A stretch of DNA of 64,000 nt from Aeromicrobium choanae (GTDB taxonomy: Bacteria > Actinomycetota > Actinomycetes > Propionibacteriales > Nocardioidaceae): contig NZ_LT796768.1 of NCBI RefSeq assembly GCF_900167475.1, positions 1,860,001 to 1,924,000 on the forward strand, written 5' to 3'. The notes under the pieces were generated by a model. That model saw only the letters and a program-made list of their open reading frames with translations. It did not search any database and was not told the origin of the DNA. The position numbers and the translations under genes are program-made. Below are positions 46,152 to 56,000 of this stretch, in pieces (within the stretch, counting starts at the first letter, position 1; every line of letters begins with the position of its first letter).

Positions 46152-47675
46152 TCAGTTGACCTGGCGGTCGCGGCCCTCCCAGTACGCCTCGCGGAGCTTG
46201 AACTTCTGCAGCTTGCCGGTGGCGGTGCGGGCGAGCTCCTCGCGGAACTCGACACGCTTGGGCACCTTGTAGCCCGCGAGGCGCTCGCGCGCGTGGGCGC
46301 GGAGGTCGTCCTCGGTCACGTCGCCGTCGACCACCACGAGGGCCAGCACGGACTCGCCCCACCGGTCGTCGGGGACGCCGATCACCGCGACCTCACGCAC
46401 GGCCGGGTGCGAGGCCAGCGCGTCCTCGACCTCGATCGACGAGACGTTCTCGCCACCGGACACGATGACGTCCTTCTTGCGGTCGGCGATCGTGACGTAA
46501 CCGTCCTCGTAGACGCCGCCGTCGCCGGTGTGGAACCAGCCGCCCGCCAGCGCCTCTTCGGTGGCCTCCGGGTTCTCCCAGTACGACTCGAGCACGGTGT
46601 TGCTGCGCACGAGGATCTCGCCCTGGTCGTCGATCATCACGCGCGTGCCGATCGTGGGGGCACCGGCGCGGGCCAGCAGGCGCGCCTGCTCCTGCGCCTC
46701 GAGGTCGTCCCACTCCTCGCGCATGCGGCTCATCGTGAGCAGCGGCGAGGTCTCGGTGAGGCCGTAGATCTGGATGAACTCCCAGCCCAGCTCCTCGCGC
46801 ACCCGCTGGATCGTGCGGGTCGGCGGGGGAGCGCCGGCCACGATGCAGCGCACCCGGTCGCGGCCCGTGTCGCCCGTCCAGTCCTCGAGCGCGTCGAGCG
46901 TGGCGTTGAGCACGGCGGGAGCGCAGGCCAGCACGGTGACGCCGTGCTCCTCGATGCGCTTCAGGATCTCGGTGCCGTCGATCTGGCGGATCACGACCTG
47001 CTTCGCGCCGACGCCCGTGGCCGAGTAGAGCAGGCCCCAGCCGTCGCAGTGGAACATCGGCAGCGTGTGCAGGTAGACGTCGCGGTCGGTGAGCGTGGCG
47101 TGCCAGCCGAACGTGGTGGCGTTGACCCACCGGGCGCGGTGCGTCTGCTGCACGCCCTTGGGCCGGGCGGTCGTGCCCGAGGTGTAGTTGATGGTCGCGG
47201 TGGCGTTCTCGTCGGGCTCCCACTGCGCCGGCTCGGCCTTCGACGCCCAGATCCGGTCGTCGTCGCGGCCCAGGACGAACACGTGCTTGGCCGCCGAGCA
47301 GGCCGCGGCGAGGTGCTCCAGCTCGGGATCGAGCATGACCACCTCGGCGCCGGAGTGCTCCACGATGTACTCGATCTCGGCCGGCGCCAGCCGGAAGTTC
47401 ACCGGGACGAAGATGCGGCCCCAGTTGGCCACGCCGTAGAAGGAGGCCAGCAGACGCGCCGCGTTGTGCGAGACCATCGCGACCCGCGCGCCCTGCGGCA
47501 CGCCGAGCTCGTCGAGCGTCGCGGCCTGACTGCGCGCCTTCGCGTACAGCTGGGCGTAGGTGACCTCGCCCCACGAGTCCGCCACCTGGTTCGGCTCGTC
47601 GACCACGGCGACGCGGTCGGGGTAGACGGTGCGGGCGCGGTCGAGGAAGTCGCGCAGGGTGAGCGGGACGATCAT
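46152..47675 (-). CDS. Fatty-acyl-CoA synthetase (AMP-dependent ligase, FadD-like)
   Basis: A 507-residue adenylate-forming enzyme. The P-loop is INYTSGTTARPKGVQQTH, the adenylate block is YGLTETSPLLT, the hinge region is HTGDGGVYEDGYVTIADRKKDVIVSGGENV and the catalytic Lys is in RTATGKLQKFKLRE. It activates a carboxylic acid to acyl-CoA using ATP, probably medium- or long-chain. GGAGG precedes the ATG. It is divergent from the thioesterase gene across 311 bp. Confidence 0.9.
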   Translation of the reverse strand: MIVPLTLRDFLDRARTVYPDRVAVVDEPNQVADSWGEVTYAQLYAKARSQAATLDELGVPQGARVAMVSHNAARLLASFYGVANWGRIFVPVNFRLAPAEIEYIVEHSGAEVVMLDPELEHLAAACSAAKHVFVLGRDDDRIWASKAEPAQWEPDENATATINYTSGTTARPKGVQQTHRARWVNATTFGWHATLTDRDVYLHTLPMFHCDGWGLLYSATGVGAKQVVIRQIDGTEILKRIEEHGVTVLACAPAVLNATLDALEDWTGDTGRDRVRCIVAGAPPPTRTIQRVREELGWEFIQIYGLTETSPLLTMSRMREEWDDLEAQEQARLLARAGAPTIGTRVMIDDQGEILVRSNTVLESYWENPEATEEALAGGWFHTGDGGVYEDGYVTIADRKKDVIVSGGENVSSIEVEDALASHPAVREVAVIGVPDDRWGESVLALVVVDGDVTEDDLRAHARERLAGYKVPKRVEFREELARTATGKLQKFKLREAYWEGRDRQVN

Positions 47676-47986
47676 GGGGCCTCCGGCGGGGTCGAACGGT
47701 GCGTGTGGGTCACGTCACGCTGCCATTGTGTCGACTCCTGCCCGCGCCGTGCACCTCTAGCCCGGCCACGAGCGACCAGCGGTCGGGGCCTCCCGGTGAG
47801 CGGCGGCGGCTCGGTCGGTTCCCCCCGCCCACCCCGGCCCACTTTTGGAGCAGGATCAACGTCGATCCCGGGGCGAGGCGTGCAACCCGTTCCAAAAGTG
47901 GTGGAGGGGGAGCGGGCGGAGCGGGCGGAGTGGCGAGGGGGGAGCGGTGGAGGGCGTCACCCGGCGCGCTGGGTAGCCTCGGCCCG
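47676..47986. other. 311-bp divergent intergenic region with a CCACTTTTGGA palindrome
   Basis: There is no plausible gene here. It contains copy 3 of the CCACTTKTG repeat: CCACTTTTGGA (47839-47849) and TCCAAAAGTGG (47891-47901). The rest is GC-rich without clear promoter boxes or further dyads that I can defend. Confidence 0.6.
47839..47901. repeat. CCACTTKTG palindromic repeat, copy 3
   Basis: The 11-bp arms CCACTTTTGGA/TCCAAAAGTGG are perfect and enclose 41 bases with weak internal pairing. Unlike copies at 24460 and 27072 it lies between divergent genes, so it is not simply a terminator. Confidence 0.65.
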
Positions 47987-48604
47987 GTGAGCTGGGAAGA
48001 GATGTTCAAGGGCGACTTCGCCGCTGACGACGTCCGCGCCTACGGCGAGCTGGTGCGGAACCTGCACGCGGTGCAGGACGCGCTCGCCGCGATGCCGATG
48101 GACCGCGAGGCGATCGACGGCCTCTCCGCCGACCTGGCGCGGTGGCGCGAGCGGCTCGAGCCGTCGGTCACCGACGAGCAGCACCAGGTGAACGGCCGCG
48201 TCGCCGAGCTGCCCGTGCGCGGCCACGCGATGCTGCCCGAGCTGGACGTCACCTCGCGCACCGCCGACCGCGTCGAGGGGACCGTGCGCTTCGGGCGCTG
48301 GTTCATGGGCGGCGGGATGGCGGTGCACGGCGGCGCCGTGACGCTGCTGTTCGACGAGGTGCTCGGCATCCTGGCGTCGGTCTCCGCCGGCGGCATCACC
48401 CGCACCGCCTACCTCAACACCGACTACCGCGCGCTGACCCCGATCGACACCGAGCTCGAGGCCGTCGTGTGGATCGAGCGGGTCGACGGCCGCAAGTGGT
48501 TCCTGCGCGGCGAGCTCCGCCACGGCGACGTCGTGTGCGCCGAGGCCGAGGGCCTGTTCCTCAAGCTGCTGCCCGAGCAGGGCCTGGGCAAGCGGACCGG
48601 CTGA
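47987..48604 (+). CDS. PaaI/hotdog-fold thioesterase-like protein
   Basis: A 205-residue protein with an N-terminal helical region (about residues 1-60) and a hot-dog domain: FGRWFMGGGMAVHGGAVTLLFDEVLGILAS, TAYLNTDYRAL and the C-terminal RGELRHGDVVCAEAEGLF. The HGGAVTLLFDEVLG block with Asp is the active-site region of PaaI-type thioesterases. It likely hydrolyses acyl-CoAs, consistent with acyl-CoA genes on both sides. GTG 47987 and ATG 48002 are both possible starts. Confidence 0.82.
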   Translation: MSWEEMFKGDFAADDVRAYGELVRNLHAVQDALAAMPMDREAIDGLSADLARWRERLEPSVTDEQHQVNGRVAELPVRGHAMLPELDVTSRTADRVEGTVRFGRWFMGGGMAVHGGAVTLLFDEVLGILASVSAGGITRTAYLNTDYRALTPIDTELEAVVWIERVDGRKWFLRGELRHGDVVCAEAEGLFLKLLPEQGLGKRTG

Positions 48605-48610
48605 CCCGGC

Positions 48611-49468
48611 TCAGGGGTAGGGGTAGAAGCCCTGCCCCGACTTCTTGCCCATGAGGCCGGCGTCGACCATGCGGTCGAGCAGCGGCGGCGGCGAGTAGAG
48701 GGGCTCCTTGAACTCCTCGTACATCGACTCGCCGATCGCCTTGATCGTGTCCAGCCCGATGAGGTCGCTCAGCGCGAGCGGCCCCATCGGGTGGCCACAG
48801 CCCAGCACCATGCCGTTGTCGATGTCCTTCGCCGAGGCGTACCCGGCCTCGTACATCCGGATCGCCGACAGCAGGTAGGGCACCAGGAGCGAGTTGACGA
48901 TGAAGCCCGCGCGGTCGGTCGCGTCGATGGGCTGCTTGCCGAGCGTGTCCGAGACGTAGGAGCGCATCCGGTCGAGCGTCTTGTCCGAGGTCGTCAGCGA
49001 CGGGATGAGCTCGACGAGCTTCATGACCGGCGCGGGGTTGAAGAAGTGCACGCCCATCACGCGGTCGGCGCGGCCGGACGCGGCGCCCAGCTTCACGATC
49101 GGGATCGACGACGTGTTGGAGGCCAGGATCGCGTCGGGGTCCTGCAGGATCTTGCCGATGCGGGTGAAGAGGTCGAGCTTGATCGACTCCTTCTCGCTGG
49201 CGGCCTCGACGACCAGCTGGCGGTCGGCCAGGTCGTCCAGGTCGGTCGTCACGTGGATGGCGGCGAGGGTGGCGTCGCGGTCCTGCTCGGTGAGCTTCCC
49301 GCGGTCGACGGCGCGGTGCAGGGAGGTCTCGATCCGGCCGTGTGCGGCGGCGGCGGCCTCCTCGGTGACCTCGACGACGACGACCGAGATGCCGGCGCGC
49401 GCGTTCACCTCTGCGATGCCGGAGCCCATGAGGCCACCCCCGACGACTCCGATGCGTTCGATGGTCAC
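48611..49468 (-). CDS. 3-hydroxybutyryl-CoA dehydrogenase
   Basis: A 285-residue NAD-dependent (S)-3-hydroxyacyl-CoA dehydrogenase. The Rossmann motif GGGLMGSGIAEV is near residue 10, the catalytic region ILASNTSSIPI and MGVHFFNPAPVMKLVELI contains the active His, and the C-terminal helix domain has GFIVNSLLVPYL and LGCGHPMGPLAL. The single-domain length is that of FadB2/Hbd rather than FadB. GTG 49468 is preceded by CGGGAGG. It acts in beta-oxidation or C4 metabolism. Confidence 0.92.
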   Translation of the reverse strand: MTIERIGVVGGGLMGSGIAEVNARAGISVVVVEVTEEAAAAAHGRIETSLHRAVDRGKLTEQDRDATLAAIHVTTDLDDLADRQLVVEAASEKESIKLDLFTRIGKILQDPDAILASNTSSIPIVKLGAASGRADRVMGVHFFNPAPVMKLVELIPSLTTSDKTLDRMRSYVSDTLGKQPIDATDRAGFIVNSLLVPYLLSAIRMYEAGYASAKDIDNGMVLGCGHPMGPLALSDLIGLDTIKAIGESMYEEFKEPLYSPPPLLDRMVDAGLMGKKSGQGFYPYP

Positions 49469-49567
49469 GCGACCTCCCGTAAAGATGATGGATTCCTCAC
49501 CTTCGATCGTAACGGTCGCCGGGTGAGCCTCCGCAAGCGCTCCGAGACGTCGTGATGGGATGGCCCC

Positions 49568-49957
49568 ATGCGTGCGTGGCTCCCGGTGGTGCTCGTCCTC
49601 GCCCTGGCCGGCTGCGGCGGGGGCGGCGATGCCCCCACCCCGTCGGAGGGCTCGGCCTCCACCACCCCGGGGAAGGTCGCCACCGAGGCCACCGGCACGG
49701 TCGATCCGCTGGCGATCACCTCGTACGTCTGCCGCCGCAACGCCAAGGGCGGCTGGAAGGTGCAGGGCACGCTCAAGAACACGGGCAAGCAGGTCCGTGA
49801 CTACCGCGTCACGGCGTTCATCGGACAGCAGACCGGACCGGCGCGCATCGTGGAGCTCGACCGGGTCAGGGCCGGGGCCAGCGTGCCCTTCGCGATGGAC
49901 CCGATCGTGGCCGCGCCCGAGGGCCCGTGCCGGCTCCGGGCGGTCATCGCCCTCTGA
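49568..49957 (+). CDS. Small putative lipoprotein, unknown function
   Basis: A 129-residue protein with a short signal peptide and lipobox LAGC (Cys16), a Ser/Pro/Thr linker and a beta-rich domain (GGWKVQGTLKNTGKQVRDYRVTAFIGQQ) resembling the FxLYD/immunoglobulin-like domains of small actinobacterial lipoproteins. Two Cys (CRRN and PCRL) may pair. No catalytic motif is visible. Confidence 0.7.
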   Translation: MRAWLPVVLVLALAGCGGGGDAPTPSEGSASTTPGKVATEATGTVDPLAITSYVCRRNAKGGWKVQGTLKNTGKQVRDYRVTAFIGQQTGPARIVELDRVRAGASVPFAMDPIVAAPEGPCRLRAVIAL

Positions 49958-50092
49958 CGCGCGGGTGCTCGCGGGGCGCCCCCGACCTTTTGCCGCGTCT
50001 TAACCAAAATGTCATGGTCAGTCCGGTCTCTTGGCTGATTCTCAGGGTTACGGTGTGGCGAACCGGTTCCCCTGCGACAAAGGACACAGACC
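49958..50092. promoter_or_regulatory. Upstream region of the 5'-nucleotidase gene
   Basis: A 135-bp gap with an AT-richer island (CTTAACCAAAATGTCATGG, around 49999) unusual for this genome. It probably contains the promoter for the secreted nucleotidase; a phosphate-regulated (PHO) site is possible but I cannot assign one confidently. Confidence 0.3.
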
Positions 50093-52927
50093 TTGAAGTC
50101 CCGACGTTCCCTCTCGGCCCTTGCGATCGGAGCGCTGCTGAGCGCACCGATCGTCGTGGCCCCGTCGGCCACCGCGGCCGACCCCGTCGACATCACCCTC
50201 GTCGACATCAACGACTTCCACGGCCGCATCGACACGAACACCACGAAGTTCGCGACGACCGTGGAGCAGATCCGACAGGGTGCGGGAGAGGCGAACACGC
50301 TCTTCCTCTCCGTCGGTGACAACATCGGCGCCTCGCCGTTCGCGTCCTCCACTCAGCAGGACGAGCCCACGATCGACGTGCTCAACGCGCTCGACCTGAA
50401 CGTCTCTTCCGTGGGCAACCACGAGTTCGACCGCGGCTTCGACGACCTCGTCAACCGCGTCACCGACCGGGCCGACTTCCCGCACCTCGGTGCGAACGTG
50501 AAGCTCCGGGCCACCGGCGCCGCGGCTCTGCCGGCGTCGGCCACCTTCACCGTCGGCGGCCTCGAGGTCGCGGTGATCGGCGCGGTCACCGAGGAGACCC
50601 CGTCCCTCGTGACCCCCTCGGGCATCTCGACGCTGACGTTCACCGACCCGGTCGAGTCCGTCAACACCGAGGTCGACCGCCTGGAGGCGCTCCCCGAGGC
50701 CGACCGGCCCGACGTCATCGTCGCCGCGTTCCACGAGGGCGCCGGCGCCGGCACGCCCGACGGCTCGAGCCTGGCGGAGGAGGTCGCCCACGGCGGTGCC
50801 TTCGCCGACATCGTGAACAACACCGACGCCTCGGTGGACGCGATCTTCACCGGCCACACCCACAAGGCCTACGCGTGGGACGCCCCGATCCCCGGCGAGG
50901 CCACGAAGACCCGTCCGATCATCCAGACGGGCAGCTACGGCGAGAACATCGGCAAGGTCACGCTGTCGGTCGATCCCGACACCGGTGACGTCGCCTCGCA
51001 CACGGTCGCGAACGTCCCGCGCGTCGCCACCGCGAACGAGCAGCTGCCCCGCGTCGCCGCGGTCAAGACGATCGTCGACAACGCCCTCGCGTACGCCGCC
51101 ACGATCGGCAACGAGAAGGTCGCCGACATCACGGCCGACGTCACCACGGCCTACACCGGCGGCAGCTACGTCAACGGCGTCTACACGCCGTCGAACCCGG
51201 CCGCGCCGAAGACCGGTCGCGACGACCGCGCGAGCGAGTCCACGATCGGCAACCTCGTGCCCGACGCGATGCTCGCCCAGTCCAAGGCGACGAACGCCCC
51301 CGCCGACCTGTCGATCAACAACCCCGGCGGCCTGCGCGACGAGCTGTTCTTCACCGGCAACACCACCGCCGGAGGCCCGAACAACACCGACGGCTCGGTG
51401 ACGTTCGCCGAGGCCAACGCCGTCCTGCCGTTCACGAACAACCTCTTCACGGTCACGCTCACGGGCGCGTCGCTGAAGAAGGTCTTCGAGCAGCAGTGGC
51501 AGCGCAACCCCGACAACACGGTGCCGAGCCGCCCGTACCTGCAGCTGGGCGTGTCCGACAACGTCCGCTACACGTACGACGCGACCCGCGCCGAGGGCGA
51601 CCGCGTCACGAGCGTCTGGATCGACGACCAGCTGCTCGACCCGGCGAAGTCCTACAAGGTCATCGTCCCGTCGTTCCTGGCCACGGGCGGCGACAACTTC
51701 CGCGCCTTCGCCGAGGGAACGTACGTCGACACCGGCGTCGTCGACTACGAGGGCTGGATCGAGTACCTGGGCGCCAAGTCCCCGGTGAGCCCCGACTTCG
51801 GCCGCCGCTCCGTGGCCGTCACGGGCCTCGAGGACTCGTACGAGGTCGGCGGGACGGCGACGTTCTCGCTGCCGAAGCTGAACCTGACCTCGCTCGGCAG
51901 CCCGGCCAACACCTCGGTCGAGGCCACCCTCGAGTACGGCGACGGCCAGACGCTCGACCTGGGCAGCCAGCCGGTCACCAACGGCGCCTCCGGCCAGTTC
52001 TCCTTCACCGTGCCCGCAGGTGCGATCGAGGGCGGCACCATCCGCGCCGAGGCGTCGCCGAGCGGCACCGTGGCCACGATCCCGCTGTCGGTCGACAAGG
52101 CCGCGTCCACGACGACCGCCACCGCGCCCGCCCAGGTCACGAAGGGCGAGACGTTCGACGTCTCGGTCGACGTCACCGCCGCCGCGGGCGACCTCGACGG
52201 CACGGTCGTCGTCCGTGACGGCGACACCCAGGTCGGCACCGGCACGGTGACCGACGGCTCCGGCGAGGTCGAGGTCGACGCCGCCGACCTGCGTCTGGGT
52301 CAGCGCACGCTGACGGTGTCCTACCAGGGCTCCGCCACGGTCGCCGGCTCCGAGGGCACCGTCTCGGTCGAGGTCATCAAGGGCGAGACGCCGTTCACCG
52401 CGACGGGCTCGACCACGCCGTACGGCACGGGCGCGACCATCACGATGACGGCCGCCCCCGGCACCAGCGGCATCGTGTACGTCGCCAACCAGCTGGGCAT
52501 CCAGGTCGGCACGGCCTTCCTGTCCGACGGCAAGGGCACGTTCCGCTTCGGCGGAACGGCGCTCAAGCCGGGCTCGCACACCTACGGCCTGTTCTTCAAC
52601 GGCAGCGCCTCGTACGAGCCGGCCGACGCCACGGTGACCGTCAAGGTCACGAAGGCCGACACCTCGGTGCGCGCCGTGGTCTCCTCGAAGATCAAGTCCA
52701 AGGGTGCGGTCCTGAAGGCCCGCGTCTCGGCCAAGGGCTTCACGCCCACCGGCACGGTCGTGGTCAAGCGCGGCACCAAGGTCGTGGGCAAGGCCACGGT
52801 CAAGGACGGCGTGGCCCGCGTGAAGCTGGCCAAGCTCCCGCGCGGCAAGGCGACGCTGCGGGTGTTCTACAAGGGCAGTTCCGTCGCGAACGGCTCCACG
52901 ACGTCCGCGAAGACGTTCGTCAAGTAG
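50093..52927 (+). CDS. Secreted 5'-nucleotidase / UDP-sugar hydrolase with Ig-like repeats
   Basis: A 944-residue exported enzyme. After a signal peptide (cleavage near TATAA, residue 28) comes a calcineurin-like phosphoesterase domain (about 32-300) with DINDFHGR, GDN, GNHEFD (residues 108-113), FHEGA and GHTHK metal-binding motifs. The 5'-nucleotidase C-terminal domain follows (about 340-570; NPGGLRDE, then LPFTNNLFTVTLTG). Three Ig-like modules rich in Lys and Val end the protein without a sorting signal. It releases phosphate from nucleotides outside the cell. The start is TTG with AAAGGAC upstream. The next gene is a secreted nuclease with a similar tail. Confidence 0.92.
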   Translation: MKSRRSLSALAIGALLSAPIVVAPSATAADPVDITLVDINDFHGRIDTNTTKFATTVEQIRQGAGEANTLFLSVGDNIGASPFASSTQQDEPTIDVLNALDLNVSSVGNHEFDRGFDDLVNRVTDRADFPHLGANVKLRATGAAALPASATFTVGGLEVAVIGAVTEETPSLVTPSGISTLTFTDPVESVNTEVDRLEALPEADRPDVIVAAFHEGAGAGTPDGSSLAEEVAHGGAFADIVNNTDASVDAIFTGHTHKAYAWDAPIPGEATKTRPIIQTGSYGENIGKVTLSVDPDTGDVASHTVANVPRVATANEQLPRVAAVKTIVDNALAYAATIGNEKVADITADVTTAYTGGSYVNGVYTPSNPAAPKTGRDDRASESTIGNLVPDAMLAQSKATNAPADLSINNPGGLRDELFFTGNTTAGGPNNTDGSVTFAEANAVLPFTNNLFTVTLTGASLKKVFEQQWQRNPDNTVPSRPYLQLGVSDNVRYTYDATRAEGDRVTSVWIDDQLLDPAKSYKVIVPSFLATGGDNFRAFAEGTYVDTGVVDYEGWIEYLGAKSPVSPDFGRRSVAVTGLEDSYEVGGTATFSLPKLNLTSLGSPANTSVEATLEYGDGQTLDLGSQPVTNGASGQFSFTVPAGAIEGGTIRAEASPSGTVATIPLSVDKAASTTTATAPAQVTKGETFDVSVDVTAAAGDLDGTVVVRDGDTQVGTGTVTDGSGEVEVDAADLRLGQRTLTVSYQGSATVAGSEGTVSVEVIKGETPFTATGSTTPYGTGATITMTAAPGTSGIVYVANQLGIQVGTAFLSDGKGTFRFGGTALKPGSHTYGLFFNGSASYEPADATVTVKVTKADTSVRAVVSSKIKSKGAVLKARVSAKGFTPTGTVVVKRGTKVVGKATVKDGVARVKLAKLPRGKATLRVFYKGSSVANGSTTSAKTFVK

Positions 52928-52933
52928 TGACCT

Positions 52934-52969
52934 GAGCCGGGGCGGTCCGCACGCGGGCCGCCCCGGCTC
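52934..52969 (+). terminator. Hairpin terminator after the 5'-nucleotidase gene
   Basis: GAGCCGGGGCGG and CCGCCCCGGCTC form a perfect 12-bp stem with a 12-base loop, starting 6 bases after the stop codon. The nuclease gene 31 bp downstream may still be read through. Confidence 0.7.
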
Positions 52970-53000
52970 ACTCCATCAGCACCATTCGAGGGGAATCCCG

Positions 53001-56000
53001 ATGTCTCGTCCTGTCCTTCGCGGTCTGACCGCGCTCGCCGTGGCGGCCGGTGCGGCCGTGGCGGTGCCGCCAGCGGCCACCGCCGCCCCCGACGGCTCCG
53101 GCCTCGTCATCAACGAGGTCTACCTGAACGGCGGCTCCGCGGGCGCCACCTACCTGAACAAGTTCGTCGAGCTCCACAACCCGACGGACGAGGACATCAG
53201 CGTCAACGGCTGGTCCGTGCAGTACCGCCCGTACAACGGCACCGCGAACTTCACGGCCGTGGTCCCTCTCGGCGACCGGCATCTCGAGCCGGGCGGCACC
53301 CTGCTCGTGAGCGGCAACTCGAACGCCGCCAACGGTGCCGCGCTGCCCACGCCCGACGTCGCCAGCACGACCGGCTTCTCGGGCAACGCCAACGGCGGCA
53401 CGATCGCGCTCGTCTCGTCCGAGACCGCGCTCACCGGCGACCTGGCCGCCGTCCGCGCCAACGCGTCGCTGGTCGACCTGATCGGCTACGGCGCCTCGAA
53501 CACCTACGAGGGCGCGCCGAAGGCCGACGGCTACTCGGTGACCGCGTCGGTGACGCGCGCCGCCGGCGTGGACACGGACGCCAACTCCACCGACTTCACC
53601 ACCGCGGCGCCCACCCCGGTGCCGTGCGGCGCCACGTGCGCCGGCCCCGGCGACGCCGAGCCTGAGGAGCCCGAGCCGTCCGAGACGGTCACGATCGCGC
53701 AGATCCAGGGCACGGGTGCGGCCAGCCCGCGCGTCGGCCAGACCGTCACCACGACGGGAGTCGTCACCGCGCTCTACGCGTCGGGCGGCTTCAACGGCGC
53801 GTACATCCAGACGCCGGGAACCGGCGGTACCGCCGGCCCCGCCTCGCACGGCCTGTTCGTCTTCGGATCGTCCACCGCGTTCGCGCAGTCGGTCGACCTC
53901 GGTGACACGATCGACGTCACCGGCGCCGTGTCGGAGTTCAACGGCCTCACCCAGATCACGGCGGCCTCGTGGAAGGACGCGACCACCGCCGGCACCGTGA
54001 CGCCGACCCCCGTGACGTTCCCGATGGCCGAGGCGCAGCGCGAGTCCCTCGAGGGCATGCTCGTCGACGCCACGGCCGGCACGTACACGATCACGAACAA
54101 CTACGGCACGAACACCTTCGGCGAGCTGGGCCTGGCGGCGGGCGACACCGTGCTGCCGCAGCCGACCAACGAGGTCCGTCCGCGCACGTCGGCCTACGAC
54201 GCCCTCGTCGCGCAGAACGCCGCCCGCATGATCACGCTCGACGACGGCAAGAGCATCAACTTCACGTCGGGCACGAACCGCGCGAGCCCGGGTCCGTGGC
54301 TGACGCCGACCAACGAGGTCCGCACGGGCGCGTCGGTCACGATCGACGACCCACTGGTCCTGGACTGGCGGAACAGCACGTGGAAGCTCCAGCCCACGCA
54401 GCCCTTCGCCGCCGGGGGCGAGTCCGCCACGATCGCCCCGCAGAGCACGCGCGAGACGGCGCCGAAGGACGTCGGCGGCGCGGTCAAGCTGGCCTCGTTC
54501 AACGTGCTGAACTACTTCACCACCACCGGTGAGGACTGGGTGTCCTCGAACCGCGGCACCTGCACCTGGTACACCGACCGCGACGGCAACCGCATCACCG
54601 TGAACACCTGCACGAACAACGGTCCCCGCGGTGCCGCCAACGACGTGAGCCTCGCCCGCCAGCAGGCCAAGATCGTGAAGGCGATCAACACCCTCGACGC
54701 TGACGTGCTCTCGCTGGAGGAGATCGAGGACACCGGCTCGCTCGGTGGCGCCGATCGCGACGAGGCTCTCAAGACCCTCGTCGCGGCGCTCAACGCCGAT
54801 GCCGGCTCGCAGCGCTGGGCGGCGGTCCTGTCGCCGTCGACGATCCCGACCTCCGGTCGCGACGTCATCCGCACGGCGTTCATCTACCAGCGCGACGCGG
54901 TCGAGCCGGTCGGGCCGTCGGTGATCCTCGACTCGCCCGCGTTCGCGAACGCCCGGGCCCCGCTGGCGCAGGAGTTCCGCCCGGTCGACGGCGACGCCGG
55001 CCAGGACTTCCTGGCGATCGTCAACCACTTCAAGTCGAAGGGCTCGGGCGACGGCGTGAACGCCGACCAGGGCGACGGTCAGGGCGCGTCCAACCGGGCT
55101 CGTGTCGGCCAGGCCGAGGCGCTCGTCGACTTCGTGAACTCGCTGGAGGCGCAGTCCGACACCGACCGCGTGTTCCTGCTCGGCGACTTCAATTCCTACG
55201 CCAAGGAGGACCCGCTGGCGATCATCGAGGACGCCGGGTTCGTGAACGTCGACCAGCGCCTCACGGACGAGGAGACCTACCAGTTCGAGGGCATGCACGG
55301 GTCGCTCGACCACGTGTTCGCCTCCTCGGCCGCGTTCGCGCGGGTGACCGGCGCCGACGTCTGGACGATCAACGCGCCCGAGTCGATCGGCCGCGAGTAC
55401 AGCCGGTTCAACAACAACGTGACGAACCTGTTCGACGCGTCCACGCCGTTCCGGGCCAGCGACCACGACCCCGTGATCGTCGGCTTCGATCCCGGCGCCG
55501 CCGCCGAGGTCGCCACGACGACCACCGCGAAGGTGCCGTCGGTCGTGTGGGCCGACGAGGCCTTCGACGTCGCCGTCACGGTCGGCTCGGCCACGGGCTC
55601 ACCCCGAGGCACGGCCACCGTGTCCCTCGGTGACGAGGTGCTGGGAACGGCCACGGTCGCCGATGGCAGCGCCACGGTCACGGTCCCCGCGGGCTCGCTG
55701 CGCGCGGGTCGCCACGTGCTCGACGTGGCCTTCGCGGGCGAGGGTCGCTACGCCGACTCGGCCGGCACGGTCGCGGTCGACGTCCGCGCCGACTCCGCGA
55801 TCACCGCCACGGCGGCCCGCGGCACCTACGGCAAGCCGACCGCGATCTCGGTGACGGGGGCCCCCGACGCCGGCGGCCTGGTCTACGCCACGGTCGGCGG
55901 TCGCATCGTCGCCTCGGCGATCATGCGCGGCGGCAGGGCCACGATCAACGTGCCCGGCACGGCCCTGCGGCCGGGCACCACCGCGGTGACCGTCTTCTAC

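Noticed and set aside
49990..50030. Possible PHO box upstream of the 5'-nucleotidase
   Set aside because: Only a loose resemblance (CTTAACC) without the expected direct repeat; not strong enough to call.
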